DNA from: Chloroflexota bacterium
GTDB lineage: Bacteria; Chloroflexota; Anaerolineae; Anaerolineales; Villigracilaceae
Reading direction: 5' to 3'
Length of the DNA: 62,322 nucleotides
NCBI GenBank assembly: GCA_021787595.1
Contig: JAJYLQ010000021.1
Location: 1-62,322 of the forward strand
The translations under genes and the position numbers were made by a program. A model generated the notes under the pieces. That model was given only the letters and a program-made list of their open reading frames with translations. It was not told the DNA's origin and did not search any database. Positions 1 to 8,541 of the stretch are shown here, in pieces; positions within the stretch are counted from its first letter, which is position 1, and every line of letters begins with the position of its first letter.

Positions 1-104
1 GAACAAGCTCGCAAAAGACCGCAGGATGGTGATATATTCGTTCCGCAGGGTATGCATAGGCAACCTCGTGGTCGAGTGTTTGCCGAAGCATACCCCGCTT
101 TTCG

Positions 105-626
105 TCAAGATTCAAATGAGCAAAGTCGAGCTAAGTGTTTTACGGACATTGGCATTTGGCGTGTTTCTAAAGCACGGAGATGAAAATAAAGACTCGGACC
201 CTGAAAAACTTCTGATTTGTAGTAGGCCAAGTGAAATGCGTCGGCGTTCTCCAATATATTCTGAACCTTATTGTTGTAATACGCCCCATCTGATTGAGCA
301 TTTGCGCTATTCAGTCCACGACTCGCTACTATGTCCCTTCTCAATATTTGGGTTTCATCATTTGTATTTAACAAGATTCTCATTGGCTTCGCGCGCTTGT
401 CACAGAAAAAGGCTTTATTGCTGCCAACTTGAACATAAATCTGAGCTAACAATGCATGATCCAAGTCTTTATAATGGCCTTTATTAACGTTTTTAACGTG
501 CGAAGTTGTGGCATAAAATTCGGGAAAATCCTTCTTTATCACAGCCCGTATCTCTTGTGGCGTCATCGGGCCGGCCGCGTTTGAAAGAATGTTTTTAATA
601 ACATCAACGAAAGATGTTGTTCCCAT
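105..626 (-). CDS. HARE-HTH domain protein (hypothetical)
   Basis: A 173-residue protein. Its N-terminal ~75 residues (SFVDVIKNIL, then a PMTPQEI turn, then a DLDHALLAQIYVQ helix and an AFF strand) resemble the HARE-HTH winged-helix domain found in chromatin and restriction-linked proteins. The C-terminal half is not recognised. I chose the ATG at 626, which sits one base after the mutL stop codon with a GAGG Shine-Dalgarno just upstream. An earlier in-frame start at 650 would overlap mutL. The pair is therefore probably co-transcribed behind mutL. Base composition is more A+T-rich than mutL, suggesting a later acquisition. Role unknown; DNA or nucleoprotein binding is inferred from the fold only. 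Confidence 0.6.
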   Translation of the reverse strand: MGTTSFVDVIKNILSNAAGPMTPQEIRAVIKKDFPEFYATTSHVKNVNKGHYKDLDHALLAQIYVQVGSNKAFFCDKRAKPMRILLNTNDETQILRRDIVASRGLNSANAQSDGAYYNNKVQNILENADAFHLAYYKSEVFQGPSLYFHLRALETRQMPMSVKHLARLCSFES

Positions 627-627
627 A

Positions 628-2442
628 CTACCTCGCCCCTCTCCTCCCAAACTGACGTTCCAACATTTCCACGGACAAATGAATCATCGTCGGCCTGCCA
701 TGCGGACAGGTGCGCGGCGAGTCACAATTTTCCAAGTTGGTGAGCAGGGCGCGCTGCTCATCGGGTGATAACGTCTGCCCGCCTTTGACGGCCATCCGCT
801 TGCAGACGCGCGCCGCCAGTTTCTTTTCGATCTCATTTTGCAGCGGCGCTTCGTCTTCTTCAAAGTCTTCGACGATGGCACGCAGCGCAGCGGACGGATC
901 ACTGCCCGCGAATAAACTCGGCACGGCGCGCACGCGGAACGAATTCGAGCCGAAGTCTTCCACATCAAAGCCAAAATGAGTCAGAATAGATAATTGTTCG
1001 TTCAATAATTTTGCACTGGCGGGAGGCAATTGCACGATGGCAGGCGTCAGCAACGATTGCGATGGGATCTTCTTCATGTCATGCTGCGCCATCAATTTCT
1101 CGAACAAGACACGTTCATGCGCGGCGTGCTGGTCAATCAAATAAAGTCCATCCGGGCCTTCGGCAACGAGATATGTCGAACCAATCTGGCCGATGAGTCT
1201 GAGCAGAGGCACTTTGTTGGCTGCTGTGGTTTGAAAGTTCGAAGGTTGCAAGTCAGAAGGTTGGCCGACTCCCGACTCTCGACTCACATCTTCCAACTGA
1301 TCACTGTCCACTGATAACTGGTCACTGGAATGTGCAATCGTCCAATCCAATCCAACCTGTGGTGATGACTCTGCGCGGCTTCCCCACAAACCTGGAGTCA
1401 CCGTCGGGACGGGCGCGTACGCCAAAAGTCCGCGGCGGATCGCACGCTGGACAAAGCCGAAGACGCGGTTTTGATTTCTGAATCGAACTTCGGCTTTCGC
1501 GGGATGAACGTTCACATCCACTTCTTCGGGCGCGATCTCGACGAACACCGCGCCCATCGGATAACGTCCGACCATCAACAGCGTGTGATAGGCCTGAACG
1601 AACGCGGCGGTCAGCGGCGTGTCCTGCACCCAGCGGCCATTGACGAAGAACGTGATGTCTTTGCGATTCGAACGCGTCAGCGCGGTGGGGCTGACGTAAC
1701 CCGATAATTTGAGTCCTGAGCCTGTCGAAGGGCCCTCTTCATCAGAATTGATTTCCAACAATTGCTTCGCGACTTCCACGCCATACAACGCGGCCAAAAT
1801 CGCGCGGCGGTCGCCATCGCCCGACGTTTGCAGCGTGACATTGTTACCTTCGCTCAATTTGAATCGAACATTTGGATACGCCAGCGCATAACGCGTCAAC
1901 AGTGCATCGATGGCGCGGCGTTCGGTCACATCCGTTTTCAAAAATTTCAAACGCGCCGGGACGTTGTAAAACAAATCTTCGACGCGCACGACCGTTCCAG
2001 TCGGCGCGCCAACCGCCTCGACTTTTCCTTCGCGTCCGCCCTCGACTTTGATGCGCGCACCCGCCTTGGTAGGGCGAGAACCCACCACATTCGACTTCGC
2101 CACTTTCGATGTGATGACCATGCGCGAGACCGAGCCCATCGAAGCCAGCGCCTCGCCGCGAAATCCAAGTGTGGCGATGTGAAAAAGATCATCGGCTTTC
2201 GACAGCTTCGACGTGGCGTGACGCGAAACGGCCAATGCCAATTCGTCCGAAGCGATGCCACTGCCATCATCCGCGACTTCGATCAATTTGCGTCCGGCTT
2301 CGGCAATCGAAACCGTGATGCTTTTCGCTCCCGCGTCCAGCGCGTTCTCGACGAGTTCTTTCACCACCGACGCGGGCCGTTCGATCACTTCACCGGCGGC
2401 GATCTGCGAGGCAACTTCGGACGATAAGAGTCGGATGGGCAT
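628..2442 (-). CDS. mutL: DNA mismatch repair protein MutL
   Basis: A 604-residue mismatch-repair ATPase/endonuclease. GHL ATPase motifs are present: ENALDAG (32-38), DDGSGI (58-63) and GFRGEAL (93-99). The C-terminal half carries the nicking-endonuclease metal motif DQHAAHERVLFE (437-448, fitting DQHA-X2-E-X4-E) and CPHGRP (579-584), so the protein is predicted to nick DNA as in organisms lacking MutH. The interdomain linker (about 350-410) is inflated by low-complexity sequence made from short interspersed repeats. A second repeat-derived peptide, EGPSTGSGL, sits at 236-244 inside the N-terminal region. No mutS is visible nearby. A TATAAT box ends six bases before the ATG, so a leaderless transcript is predicted. 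Confidence 0.96.
   Translation of the reverse strand: MPIRLLSSEVASQIAAGEVIERPASVVKELVENALDAGAKSITVSIAEAGRKLIEVADDGSGIASDELALAVSRHATSKLSKADDLFHIATLGFRGEALASMGSVSRMVITSKVAKSNVVGSRPTKAGARIKVEGGREGKVEAVGAPTGTVVRVEDLFYNVPARLKFLKTDVTERRAIDALLTRYALAYPNVRFKLSEGNNVTLQTSGDGDRRAILAALYGVEVAKQLLEINSDEEGPSTGSGLKLSGYVSPTALTRSNRKDITFFVNGRWVQDTPLTAAFVQAYHTLLMVGRYPMGAVFVEIAPEEVDVNVHPAKAEVRFRNQNRVFGFVQRAIRRGLLAYAPVPTVTPGLWGSRAESSPQVGLDWTIAHSSDQLSVDSDQLEDVSRESGVGQPSDLQPSNFQTTAANKVPLLRLIGQIGSTYLVAEGPDGLYLIDQHAAHERVLFEKLMAQHDMKKIPSQSLLTPAIVQLPPASAKLLNEQLSILTHFGFDVEDFGSNSFRVRAVPSLFAGSDPSAALRAIVEDFEEDEAPLQNEIEKKLAARVCKRMAVKGGQTLSPDEQRALLTNLENCDSPRTCPHGRPTMIHLSVEMLERQFGRRGAR
1229..1330. repeat. short interspersed repeats inside the mutL linker
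   Basis: Within mutL the sequence becomes a patchwork of near-repeats: two copies of GAAGGTTG around 1241-1262, CGACTC-type repeats around 1265-1285, and a degenerate ACTGATCACT/ACTGATAACT block around 1300-1330. All are read through in frame and encode the Ser/Asp/Gln-rich linker between the MutL ATPase and endonuclease domains, where an insertion would be tolerated. Confidence 0.5.
1715..1731. repeat. CCTGAGCCTGTCGAAGG repeat inside mutL
   Basis: The 17-base sequence CCTGAGCCTGTCGAAGG lies in frame in mutL and encodes part of EGPSTGSGL. A one-base variant occurs at 40743-40759 nested inside another repeat, and a related piece lies near 12620. This word recurs in many bacterial genomes as part of small palindromic repeats. 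Confidence 0.6.
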
Positions 2443-2448
2443 GGCTCG

Positions 2449-2454
2449 ATTATA
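2449..2454 (-). promoter_or_regulatory. -10 box of mutL (leaderless promoter)
   Basis: TATAAT on the minus strand, with exactly six bases (CGAGCC) before the mutL ATG at 2442. The predicted transcription start is the A of the start codon. No Shine-Dalgarno sequence fits in between. Confidence 0.65.
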
Positions 2455-2463
2455 GCGGGAATA

Positions 2464-2580
2464 ATGTCATTGCGAGGAGGCCAAAGGCCGACGTGGCAAT
2501 CTCCCCGCAAAACAGGAGATTGCTTCGCCATCCTTCGATTTTGCAAAGAACGCTCCGCTCAGGACGGCTCGCAATGACAT
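2464..2580. repeat. GTCATTGCGAGG palindromic repeat
   Basis: An imperfect inverted repeat beginning ATGTCATTGCGAGGAGG and ending CTCGCAATGACAT. It fills the gap between divergent mutL and the HAD gene. It belongs to the same family as the elements at 14916, 27001, 30609 and 31625. Confidence 0.75.
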
Positions 2581-2584
2581 GACT

Positions 2585-2590
2585 TATAAT
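2585..2590 (+). promoter_or_regulatory. -10 box of the HAD gene (leaderless promoter)
   Basis: TATAAT followed by exactly six bases (AACCCG) and the ATG at 2597. It mirrors the mutL promoter on the other side of the repeat. Confidence 0.6.
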
Positions 2591-2596
2591 AACCCG

Positions 2597-3262
2597 ATGC
2601 GTTTCACAACCATCTTTTTCGATCTCGACGACACGCTCTATCCCGCCTCCTGCGGTTTGTGGTCCACGCTCAAGGAACGCATGAGCCGCTACATGATCGA
2701 GCGCATGAACATTCTCGCGGCGGATGTGCCGCGCCTGCGCGAAAAGTTTTTCCGCGAATACGGCACGACGCTGCGCGGGCTGCAGGCTCACTACAAGATG
2801 GACATGCAGGATTATCTGGCTTACGTCCACAATGTGAATCTGGCAGATTACATCCATCCCGATCCGATTCAGCAATCCGTGCTCGCTTCGCTCCGGACCC
2901 GGAACCTGATCTTCACCAACGCGGATGCTCCCCACGCCCAACGCGTTCTCCGCCAACTGCAAATCGAGGAATATTTCGCAGACATCATTGACGTCAACCG
3001 CATGGAGCCGTACTGCAAGCCCAGCCCGGAAGCTTTTGCAGTCGCGATGAAAGCCGCGGGCGAGGAGCATCCGTCGAAGTGTGTGATGATTGACGACCTG
3101 CCGCGTACGACGCGCGCCGCGAAAGATTTGGGCTTGTATTCGCTTCTTTATAATGAGTCCGCTTCGAGCGCAGCCTCGAACGTGCCGCAGAGTTCAGATG
3201 CAGATTCGGTGTTCAGCGATTGGCGTGAATTGCCAGCCTTATTGAACGGGAGTCATCCATGA
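2597..3262 (+). CDS. HAD-family hydrolase, pyrimidine 5'-nucleotidase-like
   Basis: A 221-residue haloacid-dehalogenase hydrolase starting almost directly with motif I, FFDLDDTLYP (catalytic Asp nucleophile and DxD acid/base). Motif II is the Thr/Asn of IFTNAD, followed by Lys in a CKPSPEAF segment and motif III VMIDDLPR. The cap and the DDTLYP spelling match the Sdt1/pyrimidine 5'-nucleotidase branch, so dephosphorylation of a nucleotide or small phosphometabolite is likely; the substrate cannot be told. The ATG at 2597 is preferred over an in-frame ATG at 2579 because it lies six bases after a TATAAT box and directly before the family's first strand. The stop codon overlaps the next gene (ATGA). 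Confidence 0.85.
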   Translation: MRFTTIFFDLDDTLYPASCGLWSTLKERMSRYMIERMNILAADVPRLREKFFREYGTTLRGLQAHYKMDMQDYLAYVHNVNLADYIHPDPIQQSVLASLRTRNLIFTNADAPHAQRVLRQLQIEEYFADIIDVNRMEPYCKPSPEAFAVAMKAAGEEHPSKCVMIDDLPRTTRAAKDLGLYSLLYNESASSAASNVPQSSDADSVFSDWRELPALLNGSHP

Positions 3263-3447
3263 CTTCAACGGCTGTCCTCATCATCGCGCTGATCCTTGCG
3301 CTTGTTATCATCGCGGGCAATACCATGATCGCGATTGCATTCCTGCGCGGGCGAAAAGATAATTTCAAAAACCTGAACACGCGCGACCAGGATGCCATGG
3401 ACGAACTTCACCGCCGCGTCGAAGAACTTTCTCGCAAAAAAGACTGA
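3259..3447 (+). CDS. small single-pass membrane protein
   Basis: A 62-residue protein with one long hydrophobic helix (about residues 5-29) followed by a basic and then acidic, probably helical tail ending in RRVEELSRKKD. It overlaps the HAD stop by ATGA, which suggests translational coupling. No family recognised. It could be a small membrane-anchored scaffold. The overlap and clean membrane/coiled-coil layout support it as a real gene. Confidence 0.6.
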   Translation: MTSTAVLIIALILALVIIAGNTMIAIAFLRGRKDNFKNLNTRDQDAMDELHRRVEELSRKKD

Positions 3448-3456
3448 GCTTCAAGA

Positions 3457-3565
3457 TGTCACTCTGAGGGAGCGTTCTTCGCGACCGAAGAGTCTCGTAG
3501 TTTTCCCAATACCGAGTCCCTTCGCGGAGTATACACTGAGCGAAGCGAATGTGCTCAGAGTGACA
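3457..3565. repeat. TGTCACTCTGAG palindromic element
   Basis: A 109-base element with perfect 12-base inverted ends (TGTCACTCTGAG / CTCAGAGTGACA) and internal repeats built on GAGCG and CGAAG words. A related element is at 42734-42861. It occupies most of the gap between the small membrane protein and ctpA. Confidence 0.75.
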
Positions 3566-3680
3566 TAACTTCGGATAAATCTCCTACACAGTTTTTACAA
3601 CACTTATACACGGGTTTCATTATCCTTTAATCCCGAAATGGTATTCTGACACAGGTTTTAAGCGACCCCAGGAGGCATCC

Positions 3681-4988
3681 GTGAATAAAATTTTGAAAGG
3701 TATTCTTTTTGGCCTGATCGGACTGGCATTATTGCTGGGCGGTTTCTCCGGCGGTTTTATCGTGGGCCATGCGCTTCCCTTTGGCAACTTCGGTTTTTTG
3801 CCGAACGTGCAAATGCCGGGCAGTGTCCCGCCGACCACATCGCCAGAGACGCAGGCCGCCACGCCGCAAAACGTGCAGACGCTTTTCCAGCCTTTCTGGG
3901 AAGCCTGGTCCATCATTCACCAGCAATATGTTGACCAGCCGGTGAACGACACCAAATTGATGGAAGGCGCGATCAACGGCATGATGCAGTCGCTGGGCGA
4001 TCCGCACAGCACATACATGGATCCGCAAACGTACCAGGACGCCAATGCCCAGCTGGCAGGCTCTTATCAAGGCATCGGCGCGTATGTGGATACCACCGGC
4101 AAATATCTTACGATCACAAGTCCGATCCCCGGCTCGCCCGCGGACAAAGCCGGCCTGCAGTCCGGCGACCAGATCATTGCCATTGACCATCAGGATATGA
4201 CCGGCATCAACCCGGAGGTCGCGCGCCAAAAGGTGCTTGGTCCGGCGGGGACGACCGTCCACCTGACCATCTTGCGTTCAGGCGAACCGGCTCCGCTGGA
4301 AATTGACATCGTCCGCGCCACGATCACGGTCCCGAGCGCGTCCGGCAAAATGCTGGATAACGGAATCGCTTATGTCCAAATCACGACCTTTGGTGATAAC
4401 ACGACCAGGGAATTAACCGACACGCTCAAGACCTTGATGGCTCAACACCCAAAGGGACTGATCCTCGACCTGCGCGACAACGGCGGTGGATATTTGCAAA
4501 CCGCAGTCGAAGTCGTTTCGCAGTTCCAGGACAGCGGCGTGGTCCTTTACGAACAATACGGGAATGGAACAAAGAAGCCATACAATGTCATTCCCGGCGG
4601 GATGGCGACCAAAATCCCGATGGTGGTTTTGATCAACGAAGGCACCGCCTCGGCATCGGAAATCACAGCGGGCGCGCTGCAGGATGATGGCCGCGCCAAA
4701 CTGGTCGGCGTTGTTTCGTATGGCAAAGGCTCGGTCCAGAACTGGGTTCCGCTTTCGAACAATCAGGGCGCGGTACGCATCACGATCGCACGCTGGCTGA
4801 CTCCGCTTGGACGCCAGATTGATAGAAAAGGCCTGACGCCGGACGTTTACGTCCAGCGCACCCCGGCGGACCGCAAAGCCGGCCTCGATCCGCAGCTGGA
4901 TGCGGCCGTACAAACTTTGACGGACATGCTCAACAAGCAGCCCATTCCGACTTCGATGCCGACGCCCACACCGACACCCATTCCGTAA
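3681..4988 (+). CDS. ctpA: C-terminal processing peptidase (S41 family, PDZ)
   Basis: A 435-residue serine peptidase exported through an N-terminal membrane anchor (about 5-30). A Pro/Thr-rich linker precedes a helical region, a PDZ domain (about 125-205) and the S41 catalytic core. The core shows LRDNGGG, the nucleophile in NEGTASASE (about 319-327) and the general-base Lys in YGKG (347-350). It should trim C-termini of extracytoplasmic proteins. The start is GTG at 3681, with AGGAGG five bases upstream. The C-terminus ends in a Thr/Pro repeat. Stand-alone gene flanked by repeat-rich gaps. Confidence 0.93.
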   Translation: MNKILKGILFGLIGLALLLGGFSGGFIVGHALPFGNFGFLPNVQMPGSVPPTTSPETQAATPQNVQTLFQPFWEAWSIIHQQYVDQPVNDTKLMEGAINGMMQSLGDPHSTYMDPQTYQDANAQLAGSYQGIGAYVDTTGKYLTITSPIPGSPADKAGLQSGDQIIAIDHQDMTGINPEVARQKVLGPAGTTVHLTILRSGEPAPLEIDIVRATITVPSASGKMLDNGIAYVQITTFGDNTTRELTDTLKTLMAQHPKGLILDLRDNGGGYLQTAVEVVSQFQDSGVVLYEQYGNGTKKPYNVIPGGMATKIPMVVLINEGTASASEITAGALQDDGRAKLVGVVSYGKGSVQNWVPLSNNQGAVRITIARWLTPLGRQIDRKGLTPDVYVQRTPADRKAGLDPQLDAAVQTLTDMLNKQPIPTSMPTPTPTPIP

Positions 4989-4998
4989 TTTTTAATAT

Positions 4999-5100
4999 GT
5001 CACCCTCCCAAAGGATGTTGGGACATGTGAGCGCAGCGAAGAGTCCCCCTGTTCAAAGTAAGAGCGAAATGCTTCGTTGTGGCGCTTAGGCGTTGATCCT
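4999..5100. repeat. degenerate TGTCACCCT repeat remnant
   Basis: After ctpA the sequence contains ATGTCACCCTCCC, then GGGACATGTGAGCG and a GTGGCGCTTAGGCG segment. These resemble pieces of the intergenic palindromic families seen elsewhere, but without clean terminal inverted repeats. Confidence 0.35.
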
Positions 5101-5132
5101 CAGCAAGACAAAATTGATTGTAGGAGATACAA

Positions 5133-5831
5133 ATGTTCTTCTTAGATCCAACCTACTTGTGCTTCATGATACCGGGCTTTCTGCTCGTCCTGCTTTCGTC
5201 ATGGTATGTGAAGTCCGCTTATAACAAGTGGAGCCGCATCCGCGTGCGAAGCGGACTGACGGGCGCACAAGCCGCCCAGCGTCTGATTTCGAGCGGCGGA
5301 TTATACGGGGTGCAGATTCAAGGCATCGGCGGCAATCTCACCGATAACTATGATCCGCGCACAAAAGTTTTGAATCTGTCGCAAAGCGTCGCAAACGTTC
5401 CGTCGGTGGCGGCGGTGGCAGTCGCCGCGCACGAGCTGGGTCATGCCATGCAGGATGCCGAAGATTATTTTCCGCTGCGCTTCCGCGCCGCGCTGGTTCC
5501 GGCGGTCAACATCGGTTCATGGCTTGGATGGATTATGATCTTCGCCGGCCTGATACTGCAAATCGCGAATCTCGCCTGGCTCGGCGTGCTGGTCTTTTCA
5601 GGCGGAGCGCTCTTTGCGCTCGCAACGCTTCCCGTTGAATTGAACGCATCTGCGCGCGCCAAACGCCTGCTCGCCGAAACTGGAATCATTGCCGGCGCAG
5701 ACGAACAACGCGGCGTCAATAACGTGCTCAACGCCGCGGCGTTCACGTACGTCGCCGGGCTGGCCGCGGCTCTTCTGCAATTGCTCTACTTCGTCAGTCT
5801 CGTCTCCGGCATGGGCGGGCGGCGGCGATGA
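5133..5831 (+). CDS. YugP-like membrane zinc metallopeptidase
   Basis: A 232-residue membrane protein of the YugP neutral zinc-metallopeptidase family. It has an N-terminal TM segment (about 8-26), a soluble part beginning with a GLTGAQAAQ helix, the zinc motif HELGH in AVAAHELGHAMQ (about 91-102), and two or three further TM helices in the second half. The family is thought to act at the cytoplasmic membrane; substrates are not established. TAGGAGA lies a few bases before the ATG. The next gene starts after a short spacer on the same strand but has its own -10 box. Confidence 0.85.
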   Translation: MFFLDPTYLCFMIPGFLLVLLSSWYVKSAYNKWSRIRVRSGLTGAQAAQRLISSGGLYGVQIQGIGGNLTDNYDPRTKVLNLSQSVANVPSVAAVAVAAHELGHAMQDAEDYFPLRFRAALVPAVNIGSWLGWIMIFAGLILQIANLAWLGVLVFSGGALFALATLPVELNASARAKRLLAETGIIAGADEQRGVNNVLNAAAFTYVAGLAAALLQLLYFVSLVSGMGGRRR

Positions 5832-5900
5832 CCGTCATCCGCCATTTGTGTGGATTTTATGGCGAACCCTCCTCTCGAAAATTTGGGAGGAGGTTTTTGT

Positions 5901-5906
5901 TATAAT
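5901..5906 (+). promoter_or_regulatory. -10 box before the flippase-like gene
   Basis: TATAAT with nine bases to the ATG at 5916. A T-rich stretch precedes it. This gives a leader of about two to three bases, so the mRNA is essentially leaderless. Confidence 0.5.
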
Positions 5907-5915
5907 CCTTTTCGC

Positions 5916-6992
5916 ATGAGAAAATTTATCGTGGTTCTCATCTTGTGTCTTGGGGGAGTATTGGTCATCCTGAGCGCATCAGAAATCCGGGACATCGTTA
6001 CCGGCCTTGAGCGGGCCAATCCGTGGTTTTTAGCCATGGCCATTCTCTTGCAGGGCATCTGGTTCGTGGTGCTGGGACTCACCTTCCAGTCGCTCTATCG
6101 TTTGCTCGGACTGGGCGAACAACTGCAGCGACTGGCGCTTGTTGCGGCGGCCAGCGGATTCGTCAGCATTGTCACGGCCAGCGCGGGCTTCGGCGGACTT
6201 GCGCTCTTCATCAGCGACGGGAAAAAGCGCGGACTCTCGCCTGGCAAGATCACCGTCGCGGGCGCCTTATATCTTTTGCTCGACGAAGCGGCTTTCCTGT
6301 GCGTCCTGGCAGTTGGCATCTTTCTTCTGGTCAAACACAAAAACCTGAGCATCGAGGAAGTTATTGCATCCCTTCTGCTGTTCGCCCTCGCCTGCGTGAT
6401 CGCGCTTCTTCTTTACCTGAGTTACCGTTCCTCGACTGCGCTGGGAAACCTGCTCGCAAAAATGGCCCGGATCGTCAACCGCATACTCCGGCCCTTCATT
6501 CACCGCGAATATCTCAGCGAAGAGCGCGCCCATTCCTTCGCGGCGGAAATGGGCGAGGGACTTGGCTCGCTGCCCAGGAAACCGTATAGTCTCCTGGGGC
6601 CCTTCATCCTTTCGCTTGCAAACAAGGCGCTCTTGATGGGAATATTGACCAGCGCCTTCCTGTCCTTCAACGTCCCGTTCACGCCGGGCAAGATCATCGC
6701 CGGTTTTTCGATTGCTTACCTGTTCCTGATCGTTTCTCCCACGCCGTCCGGCATCGGCGTTGTGGAAGGCGTCATGACGCTGGCGCTGCATTCCCTGAAC
6801 ATCGAATGGGGCGACGCGGCCGTAGTCACGCTGGCGTATCGCGCTGTGACCTTTTGGCTGGCGCTGGCTTTTGGCGCGCTGGCCTTCCGGGCCTTGCATC
6901 TGGAACAAGTCATGAAGGCTGAAGATAAACTCCCGGCGAGCGGCGTCAAGGAGAGTTTGGATTCTCTTGCCGGGGGAACAACTGATAAATAG
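5916..6992 (+). CDS. LPG-synthase TM / flippase-like membrane protein (UPF0104)
   Basis: A 358-residue polytopic protein with about eight hydrophobic helices. It matches the lysylphosphatidylglycerol-synthase transmembrane (AglD2/UPF0104) family: conserved TASAGFGG near residue 85, a helix-loop-helix middle, and the late SPTPSGIGVVEG motif. Members without the synthase domain are thought to move polyprenol- or lipid-linked intermediates, but the substrate is unknown. The ATG at 5916 is chosen because the hydrophobic N-terminus starts there, just after a TATAAT box. The 3' end overlaps the convergent gene by 47 bases. Confidence 0.8.
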   Translation: MRKFIVVLILCLGGVLVILSASEIRDIVTGLERANPWFLAMAILLQGIWFVVLGLTFQSLYRLLGLGEQLQRLALVAAASGFVSIVTASAGFGGLALFISDGKKRGLSPGKITVAGALYLLLDEAAFLCVLAVGIFLLVKHKNLSIEEVIASLLLFALACVIALLLYLSYRSSTALGNLLAKMARIVNRILRPFIHREYLSEERAHSFAAEMGEGLGSLPRKPYSLLGPFILSLANKALLMGILTSAFLSFNVPFTPGKIIAGFSIAYLFLIVSPTPSGIGVVEGVMTLALHSLNIEWGDAAVVTLAYRAVTFWLALAFGALAFRALHLEQVMKAEDKLPASGVKESLDSLAGGTTDK

Positions 6993-8508
6993 CTCCGTCT
7001 TTGCTTTTGAAAATCACACGCACATCCGCAATGGAACTCAATTGTCCCACCGGATAAAGAAAATCATAATCATCCGGCTCGATCCAGATCAGGTAAACAT
7101 CCTTGCCGGACGAAAACAATTGTCCTTGATATCGATCGAGGGGAATGACAGCTTTTCCATACGGTCCCGAATATTTGTGCGGCGAGGAGGAAACATCGTG
7201 CATCGTGTGGAACGCAACCGCATCGGGATCATTGCTGAACAATAAGTAACTGCCGCGCGGAATATTCTCCTTCCAATATTGCAGGACGCCGTTCTCGTTC
7301 CATGCGCGGTTATTGAAATAATTGTCACCGGGCGCGCCGTCAGCAAAAGATTGGACAACGACCGGCAAGGTATTCCGCACAAGCCCAAAGGAAATCAGGG
7401 CAAGCATTCCAAAGGCGGCGGCTGGCATAAATCGGCGCAGAACCGGCCCATGGTCCCGCGCGCAGCGGAGGAGAGCATCAGCAGACAGCAGCAGCAGCGC
7501 AATGATGGGAACATAGACCGGCAGGAGAAATCGTCCGGCAAGTTTGTTGAAATACGCGATGGCGGCGGAGCCGAACAAAGCGATGATATAAATAAGTCCG
7601 TAAAGAAGGATGGGGGTCGAACCGCTGGAGAAGATCGGACAGCGGCGGGCAAATATGAACAACACGATGATCATCGCGCCGATGGCAATCCACAAAATCG
7701 TAATGTAAAAAGGCAGCGATGTTTTGGATATCGGGCTTCGAAAAATCCAGGCAAGAATGGATTGTGAAAATGTGCTGAAATTATCCGCAAAGCTGACGGG
7801 GGCGCGTCCGGCGCCGTTTCTCGTAAATACGATATAAAACCAAATCATGGCAGGTAGAACTGAAAGTCCAAGCAGGAAGCTTCGCAGGAGGCGAACCAAC
7901 GCGCGTCCGGAGGTATAAAAGAAAACAATGACCGCGCCCGTCGCGATCGCGGCAATCCCAAGATAACGGTCGAGCATGGTGAGCATTCCAGCGAACGACA
8001 TTGCAAGCAAAATGCGCGGGCCTGGATGTTCCATGTAAAGCGAAGTCAGCATAACGAAAAGCATCACAAGGGACAAGTGGACGTAATCCGATCCGACCAC
8101 TGCGAACGTCGTCAACACAACGATGCCGATATCAGAAAGAACATTCCCAAGAAACGCAAATAAGAAATTGTCGGGGAAGACTTTCAAAAAGATGACCGAC
8201 AGGCAAAAGGCTGCAATCACATAAGCCGCAAATTGCAAAACATTCGCGGAAGCAAAGATATCGAGTCCCGTTGTCAAATGGATGATCGCCAGCAGGGTCG
8301 AATACAGCGGCGGCCACAATGAAACGTAACTGCCATTGAAGGAAACCAGGCCAACCCCACGCGACAAGTTAAGCCCGGCAAAAAGATAATGCGCCGAATC
8401 CGTCGAAATCCCCAATCCGTATTTTGATATACTCAGCCACAGGACCACTCCCCACGCCGCGTGAAAGGCCATCAACCCAGCCAGCTTGTTTTCGCGGAAC
8501 CATCTCAT
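6946..8508 (-). CDS. GT39-like polytopic membrane protein (putative glycosyltransferase)
   Basis: A 520-residue protein with about ten TM helices and a C-terminal soluble domain of about 120 residues. An early extracytoplasmic loop carries STDSAHYLFAG, resembling the acidic catalytic loop of GT-C mannosyltransferases (dolichyl-phosphate-mannose type). I infer sugar transfer from a polyprenyl-phosphate donor outside the membrane. The start at 8508 (MRWFREN) is preferred: a TACAAT box lies exactly six bases upstream. A start at 8535 would put this box inside the gene. Convergent with the flippase-like gene, which could supply lipid-linked substrates; that link is only inference. Confidence 0.65.
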   Translation of the reverse strand: MRWFRENKLAGLMAFHAAWGVVLWLSISKYGLGISTDSAHYLFAGLNLSRGVGLVSFNGSYVSLWPPLYSTLLAIIHLTTGLDIFASANVLQFAAYVIAAFCLSVIFLKVFPDNFLFAFLGNVLSDIGIVVLTTFAVVGSDYVHLSLVMLFVMLTSLYMEHPGPRILLAMSFAGMLTMLDRYLGIAAIATGAVIVFFYTSGRALVRLLRSFLLGLSVLPAMIWFYIVFTRNGAGRAPVSFADNFSTFSQSILAWIFRSPISKTSLPFYITILWIAIGAMIIVLFIFARRCPIFSSGSTPILLYGLIYIIALFGSAAIAYFNKLAGRFLLPVYVPIIALLLLSADALLRCARDHGPVLRRFMPAAAFGMLALISFGLVRNTLPVVVQSFADGAPGDNYFNNRAWNENGVLQYWKENIPRGSYLLFSNDPDAVAFHTMHDVSSSPHKYSGPYGKAVIPLDRYQGQLFSSGKDVYLIWIEPDDYDFLYPVGQLSSIADVRVIFKSKDGAIYQLFPRQENPNSP

Positions 8509-8514
8509 GCAAAA

Positions 8515-8520
8515 ATTGTA
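8515..8520 (-). promoter_or_regulatory. -10 box of the GT39-like gene (leaderless)
   Basis: TACAAT on the minus strand followed by six bases (TTTTGC) and ATG at 8508, the same spacing as for mutL and the HAD gene. Confidence 0.5.
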
Positions 8521-8541
8521 ACGCGGTTCAGACATTGATTC

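Noticed and set aside
26-487. Plus-strand 153-codon frame at the left edge
   Set aside because: It overlaps, in antisense, most of the HARE-HTH gene, which has a ribosome site and a recognisable domain; the plus frame has none.
2450-3070. Minus-strand 206-codon frame over the HAD gene
   Set aside because: Antisense to a clear HAD hydrolase; residue pattern is that of a shadow frame and it begins in a repeat.
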